NCBI GenBank assembly: GCA_964433755.1
Contig: CAYSSR010000003.1
Span: forward strand, 310,001-374,000
Source of the DNA: JAUVXJ01 sp964433755
GTDB taxonomy: Bacteria > Chloroflexota > Anaerolineae > UBA7937 > B3-Chlor
Length of the DNA: 64,000 nt
Reading direction: 5' to 3'
Made by a program: the position numbers and the translations under genes. The notes beneath the pieces are model-generated. The model was not told the origin of the DNA. It saw nothing but the letters and a program-made list of their open reading frames with translations, and searched no databases. Numbering within the stretch: the stretch's first letter is position 1; each line of letters begins with the position of its first letter. This document shows, in pieces, positions 60,025 through 64,000 of the stretch.

Positions 60025-61888
60025 CGGCAATTTCCCCCTTCTCCTCTTTGAGCCGCGCTCCAGCCATCATCAAGCCCAGCTCTTCCCGGGTGACTTTGTC
60101 GGCATCGACCGTCCCTACAATGCGGCCCTCGTACATTACAGCGATGCGGTCAGATACGGCCATGATCTCGTCCAACTCAGCCGAAACGAGGAGAACAGCA
60201 ACACCATCGTCACGCTTCTTGATGAGCTGACGGTGGATGTACTCTATCGAGCCTACGTCCAAGCCTCGCGTGGGCTGCGCGGCAACGAGCAGCCTGATGG
60301 GCCGGGAGAACTCGCGGGCCACGATCAGCTTCTGCTGGTTTCCCCCGGATAGGTTCTGCGCAGGCAGGGCGATGCTAGGAGTGCGCACATCGAACTCCTC
60401 AACCACCTTCTCCGCGTAGTCATAGACCTGATCGAACTGTACGGCCGGACCCTCGGCGAAGGGGGGTAAGTAGTACGTGGATAGCACCAGGTTGTCGTAG
60501 ACCGGAAAGGATAGGACCAGACCGTCACGCTGCCGGTCCTCGGGGACGTGCGCCACACCCAGCTCTGTGATTCGTCGAGGAGAGGCATTGGTCACATCCT
60601 CGCCGAGCACCCGCACTGTGCCCCCGGTCGCTGGACGGAGGCCGGTGAGCACCTCCACCAGTTCGGTCTGCCCGTTGCCTTGCACCCCTGCCACGCCCAG
60701 GACCTCTCCCCCGCGCACGAAGAGGTCCACGCCCCTCAATGCTGGCTGGTGCCGTGCGTCCTCCGCGGTCAGATTGCTCACCTCGAGCACGACATCCTGC
60801 GGCGACGCTGGTCCCTTGTCCACGACCAGATCCACCTCACGGCCCACCATCATCTCCGCCAACTCCTCCTGCGAGGTTCGCGACGGGCTCGTTTCACCGA
60901 CGACGCGACCGTCACGCAGTACGACGACGCGATCCGCTACGGTCATCACTTCCTTCAGCTTGTGGGTGATGAAAATGATGGACTTGCCCTCTGCGACCAA
61001 AGACTCCATGATCTCGAACAATTCCTCAGTCTCCTGCGGGGTGAGGACCGCCGTCGGCTCGTCCAAGATCAGTATCTCCGCCTCCCGGTAGAGGATCTTG
61101 AGGATCTCCACGCGCTGCTGGACCCCTACGGGTATGTTCTCGACCACAGCGTCGGGCTCCACCGCTAGCCCGTACTGCTCCGAGAGCTCGCGTATGCGCT
61201 TTTCAGCGAGTCGTCTATCCAGAGACGTCATCACGACCGTGACAGCGGGATAGGAGGATGCCGAGAAGACCAAGGCTAGCAGGATGAGCGGCAGGATCCA
61301 TCCTGTGGCATTCATGAAAAGGGCAACTATCACTACCACAGCCCCCGCAGCGACCGCTGTCACTGGGAAGTAGACGCGGAAGCCGAACCTGGTGAGTTTG
61401 CCCAACAGCATCAGCAGGACGGTGAGCCCTGCCACGGTTGCACCGCCAAGTACGCCACCAGTCAACCATTGCGCGGGGCTACTCAGTGCGAAGAAGGCCC
61501 CCAGCAGGAAGAGCGCGGCACCTGCAACACCCGCCACACCAACCGTCCGCCAGGAAAAGGAGGGCCTGATCGGCTCGGTACCCATGACTATGTTCTCGGC
61601 AACGGTGAAGACGGGGACCAGTTGAAAGTGCTGGTGAACCATGCCGATGCCCAAGCGGATGGCATCGTTGGGGTCTTCTATCTCGACCTCTTCGCCTCTG
61701 ATGCTGATCTCTCCCTCATCTGGCTCGTAGAGTCCGTAGAGGATGTTCATCAGAGTGCTTTTCCCAGCACCGTTCTCGCCCAGGAAAGCGAGTATCTCCC
61801 CTCTTTCCAGCGAGAAACTGACGTGGTCGTTGGCGAGTACGCCGGGGAAGCGCTTGGTCGCGTTGCGGACCTCCAAGATCGGCGCCAT
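60017..61888 (-). CDS. Nucleoside importer ATPase with membrane helices inserted in its first cassette
   Basis: 623 residues; the NupO/RbsA-like family is about 500-520. Two nucleotide-binding cassettes are fused. Cassette 1: Walker A GENGAGKST (37-45), Q-loop MVHQHFQLVP (83-92), a divergent signature IPVGVQQR, Walker B ILILDEPTA and ITHK. Cassette 2: GVQGNGQTEL, LSGGNQQK, LLVAAQPTRGLDV, LVSAELDE, all typical. Between NIVMGTEP and KRIRELSEQYG of cassette 1, where relatives have about 20 polar residues, there are some 115 residues (108-223, bases 61220-61567) containing about four very hydrophobic helices (for instance GALFLLGAFFAL-like, TVAGLTVLLMLLGK, AVVVIVALFMNATG, WILPLILLALVFSASS). The frame is intact. 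ATG 61888 has AGGAGGT at seven bases. Sits between BmpA and the permeases. Confidence 0.9.
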   Translation of the reverse strand: MAPILEVRNATKRFPGVLANDHVSFSLERGEILAFLGENGAGKSTLMNILYGLYEPDEGEISIRGEEVEIEDPNDAIRLGIGMVHQHFQLVPVFTVAENIVMGTEPIRPSFSWRTVGVAGVAGAALFLLGAFFALSSPAQWLTGGVLGGATVAGLTVLLMLLGKLTRFGFRVYFPVTAVAAGAVVVIVALFMNATGWILPLILLALVFSASSYPAVTVVMTSLDRRLAEKRIRELSEQYGLAVEPDAVVENIPVGVQQRVEILKILYREAEILILDEPTAVLTPQETEELFEIMESLVAEGKSIIFITHKLKEVMTVADRVVVLRDGRVVGETSPSRTSQEELAEMMVGREVDLVVDKGPASPQDVVLEVSNLTAEDARHQPALRGVDLFVRGGEVLGVAGVQGNGQTELVEVLTGLRPATGGTVRVLGEDVTNASPRRITELGVAHVPEDRQRDGLVLSFPVYDNLVLSTYYLPPFAEGPAVQFDQVYDYAEKVVEEFDVRTPSIALPAQNLSGGNQQKLIVAREFSRPIRLLVAAQPTRGLDVGSIEYIHRQLIKKRDDGVAVLLVSAELDEIMAVSDRIAVMYEGRIVGTVDADKVTREELGLMMAGARLKEEKGEIAGD

Positions 61889-62031
61889 CGTCGGTACCTC
61901 CTGAGACAGCAGGCCCCAGCAGTCGAGTGTCGAGGACAGTGAAGCTAACCCGGTCGAACCGCTGCCTGCAGAATAGGCGGTGCCGGATTCTCACCCAGCA
62001 CCGCCATTAGCTACATGCTGAGAGACTGAGG

Positions 62032-63084
62032 CTAGCCTTCCCAGCCGGTATCGATCGTGCCGTCGATGATCCCCTGCCTGATCTCTTCCAGGTCCGCCAC
62101 GATCTCGTCGGGGATCTGCCCCTCATAGTCGTGGTACGGCGCCATACCGACACCGCCGTTATCCAGTGTGCCCACGTAGACACCGCCACCGGCGAAAGTG
62201 TCGTCCAGCACAGACTGCACCGTGCCAAACACCGCCATGTCCAAGCGCTTGATGGTAGACGTGATCAGGATGTCCTTCTCGTTCGGCAGCGTGTTGTACT
62301 GGTCCACGTCCACGCCGACGCCCCACACCCCGCGCTCCTTGGCCGCCACGAGGCCGCCGTTGCCAGTCTTGCCGCCGATGCCCAAGATCACATCCGCGCC
62401 CTCGTCTATCAGCGAGAGCCCTTGGGTCTTGCCCTCGTCCGGGGCTTCGAAGTCACCAACGTAGGTACCGCTGAACCCAACGTCCGTGCCATACTTGTCG
62501 TTGTAGTAGGCGATCCCTGAGGTGTGCCCCGCGACGAAGATCTCCACGGTGGGGATTTGCATCCCAGCCACGTAACCTACCGCGGGATCCTCGGGGTCCT
62601 TGAGGTCGGCCCAGGCAGCAGCCAGGTAGCCGGTCATGAAGGCCGCCTCGTCAGTGGCGAAGACGATGCCCACCACGTTGGAAATACCTGGGTCGTAGGC
62701 GTAGTCAACGATGCCGAATTTGACGTCCGGGTACTGCTCAGCCATCTTGGCTGTAGCGTCGCCCAGGAGATAGCCCACGGTGATGATCAGGTCATAGTCC
62801 TGCTCCGCGAACTCGGTGATGTTCTTCTCGTAGTCCGCCTGAGCCTGGCTCTCGATGAACTGGGAGCATACCCCCAGTTGGTCCTGAGCCATAACCAGAC
62901 CTTCCCAGGTGTTCTGGTTGAAGCTGGCATCGTCAATCCCACCCACATCGGAGACCATGCCAACCTTCAACGGGCACTCCTCCTCTGGTTCAGTCGGCTC
63001 TGCCGGGGCAGCGGGGCCGCAGGCTGCCACCACCATCGAGAGCGCCATCAGAATGGTCATCGAAAGCAGCATCCACTTCTTCAT
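62032..63084 (-). CDS. BmpA/PnrA-type nucleoside-binding lipoprotein
   Basis: 350 residues. Lipobox SMVVAAC, then the Bmp family periplasmic-binding fold: VGMVSDVGGIDDASFNQNTW (the ligand loop with Asp/Asn), FIESQAQADYEKNITEFAEQ, DLIITVGYLLGDA and the C-terminal VGVDVDQYNTLPNEKDILIT. Relatives bind purine nucleosides and hand them to the NupP/Q permeases. ATG 63084 has GGAGG at six-base spacing, better than the GTG one codon upstream. First gene of the importer operon. Confidence 0.9.
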   Translation of the reverse strand: MKKWMLLSMTILMALSMVVAACGPAAPAEPTEPEEECPLKVGMVSDVGGIDDASFNQNTWEGLVMAQDQLGVCSQFIESQAQADYEKNITEFAEQDYDLIITVGYLLGDATAKMAEQYPDVKFGIVDYAYDPGISNVVGIVFATDEAAFMTGYLAAAWADLKDPEDPAVGYVAGMQIPTVEIFVAGHTSGIAYYNDKYGTDVGFSGTYVGDFEAPDEGKTQGLSLIDEGADVILGIGGKTGNGGLVAAKERGVWGVGVDVDQYNTLPNEKDILITSTIKRLDMAVFGTVQSVLDDTFAGGGVYVGTLDNGGVGMAPYHDYEGQIPDEIVADLEEIRQGIIDGTIDTGWEG

Positions 63085-63324
63085 CACGTTCCTCCCTTTG
63101 ATAGTAGTCTGTGAATGCGTTGAGAGTGCGTTTCTTCCCGTGGATGGACCACCTCCTTCCCTTCGACCGTTGTTCCCCTGCTCGAACGGGTACCATGCAC
63201 ACCGTCAAACGCATCGTGGCTTACGCGCTTTGTCAACAGGGCAAGCTCTGCAAAGCAACGGTCACATTCTACCTCATACAGCCACAGATGGCAAGCTCGG
63301 TCCGGCACACGATCTCCCAGGGCG

Positions 63325-63948
63325 CTACTCACCAATACGGGGACCCACCAGTTCCCAGATCTCCTCGGCGCTCCACGTGCGCGTACCATCAAGCACCACT
63401 GCGTCGGGGTGTTCGAGTAGCCATTGATCGTGCAGGGCCTCGAGTTGGCGCAGGTACTCCACGCTCAGAGTGCTCTCCTCGTGCCTGGCGCGCACTCTGA
63501 CGCGCTCCAGACACACCTCGGCCGGCGTACGGTAATACAAAATGCAGTCAGGCTCCACGCAGTAGTTGGTGGCCAGGAAATCCCATAGTCCGCAATACAC
63601 CTGCCACTCCACGTCGGTCATGCCACCGAGATGGTGGCTATTGCTCGCAAACACGTAGCGGTCGGTGAAAATCGATCTTTCGAGGACCACACGCCGATGA
63701 TTCGTGAGCGCGAGCACCTCTTGCCAGGTCTTGGCTCGCGTAACGAAGGCGGTGATCTGAAAGGTGAAGGCCCAGCGTTCCATGTCGCTGTAGAAAGCAT
63801 CAAGCAGATTGGAGGCGAAGCCATCCTGCCAAGCCTCGACCGGCTCCTCAATGAAGTCGAACAGGCCCGACTCCTTCAAGGTCCTGCCCACGGTGCTCTT
63901 TCCGGCGCCGATGTTGCCCTCGAGTAGTATCATCCTGCGATCCTCCAT
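63325..63948 (-). CDS. Deoxynucleoside kinase
   Basis: 207 residues. P-loop GNIGAGKST, the nucleoside-binding IEEPVEAWQ and ERSIFTDRYVFA (the DRS-equivalent ERS plus the Arg/Tyr), and the lid region with VRVRARHEES. It phosphorylates imported deoxynucleosides with ATP and traps them in the cell. The start is uncertain: ATG 63948 has GAGGTGAT four bases upstream; ATG 63954 lies two codons earlier and overlaps that site, and the frame runs on to 63990. Its position upstream of the bmpA-like gene on the same strand, with a 240-base gap, links nucleoside uptake to salvage. Confidence 0.9.
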   Translation of the reverse strand: MEDRRMILLEGNIGAGKSTVGRTLKESGLFDFIEEPVEAWQDGFASNLLDAFYSDMERWAFTFQITAFVTRAKTWQEVLALTNHRRVVLERSIFTDRYVFASNSHHLGGMTDVEWQVYCGLWDFLATNYCVEPDCILYYRTPAEVCLERVRVRARHEESTLSVEYLRQLEALHDQWLLEHPDAVVLDGTRTWSAEEIWELVGPRIGE

Positions 63949-64000
63949 CTCCATCACCTCTTTGTCTGTTGTGTCGGCGCTTTCGACCAATCGCCGGCGC

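Noticed and set aside
63203..63236. Promoter of the BmpA operon from minus-strand TTGACA/TTGACG sites
   Set aside because: Good -35 hexamers are present, but nothing resembling a -10 box lies 15-19 bases downstream of either.
1..64000. CRISPR arrays, tRNA or rRNA genes
   Set aside because: No regularly spaced direct repeats of 25-40 bases and no T-loop-like GGTTCGAATCC element or rRNA core sequence was found by reading; a covariance search could still find a divergent tRNA.

Overview
The window looks like a piece of a GC-rich genome of the Chloroflexota (Anaerolineae-like) type. This is an inference from gene content: an Agl23/TIGR03663-type glycosyltransferase, very large DUF11 repeat surface proteins, a GT4 trehalose synthase (TreT), a CarD-family regulator, a BmpA-type nucleoside ABC importer, and a zinc-ribbon/cold-shock fusion. 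No rRNA, tRNA or CRISPR array was seen. Promoters are unusually easy to read: about ten places match TTGACA-17-TATAAT closely, often with an extended TG before the -10 box.

Layout. 1-7.8 kb: the end of an SdrD-B-like secreted protein, a receiver-like protein that has lost its phosphorylation residues, a triple helix-turn-helix DNA-binding protein, then four tandem secreted PEP-CTERM proteins behind one consensus promoter; three of these are close paralogues showing a gene-conversion mosaic. 7.8-16.4 kb: Rel (ppGpp synthetase/hydrolase), two adjacent GT-C membrane glycosyltransferases (the second fused to an NHL beta-propeller), and a fifth PEP-CTERM protein on the opposite strand. 16.5-28.3 kb: two giant DUF11 surface proteins with collinear repeats and the same C-terminal tail. 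The first is preceded by a short leader ORF whose stop codon sits on a terminator hairpin. 28.8-37.7 kb: the pstSCAB phosphate importer followed by four tandem MFS exporters of the fosmidomycin-resistance type. 37.7-44.8 kb: CorA, MscS, pyruvate kinase, an M20 peptidase and an opine-dehydrogenase-like enzyme, with gene debris between them (fragments of a response regulator, an APC permease and a GT20-like glycosyltransferase). 44.8-51 kb: cold-shock and PRC-barrel proteins, bL35 and bS21, TreT, CarD and a tyrosine recombinase with an altered active site. 51-57 kb: a membrane protein, an IscU-like scaffold with a substituted ligand position, a HEPN-MNT pair with a palindromic operator cluster, a Tat-exported phosphoesterase, a TPR membrane protein and a lipoprotein. 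57-64 kb: a nucleoside ABC importer (BmpA, ATPase, two permeases) next to a deoxynucleoside kinase.

How the genes work together. The first 28 kb is mainly cell-surface construction: secreted proteins with C-terminal sorting signals plus membrane glycosyltransferases. The right end is nucleoside uptake and salvage: BmpA binds, the two permeases and ATPase import, and the kinase traps the nucleoside. The strongest oddity is the importer ATPase: it carries about four predicted membrane helices inserted between the Q-loop and the signature motif of its first nucleotide-binding cassette. Many proteins here are family members with a changed key residue (receiver Asp, recombinase His, IscU Cys, GT-C Asp, HEPN His), which is worth checking systematically.
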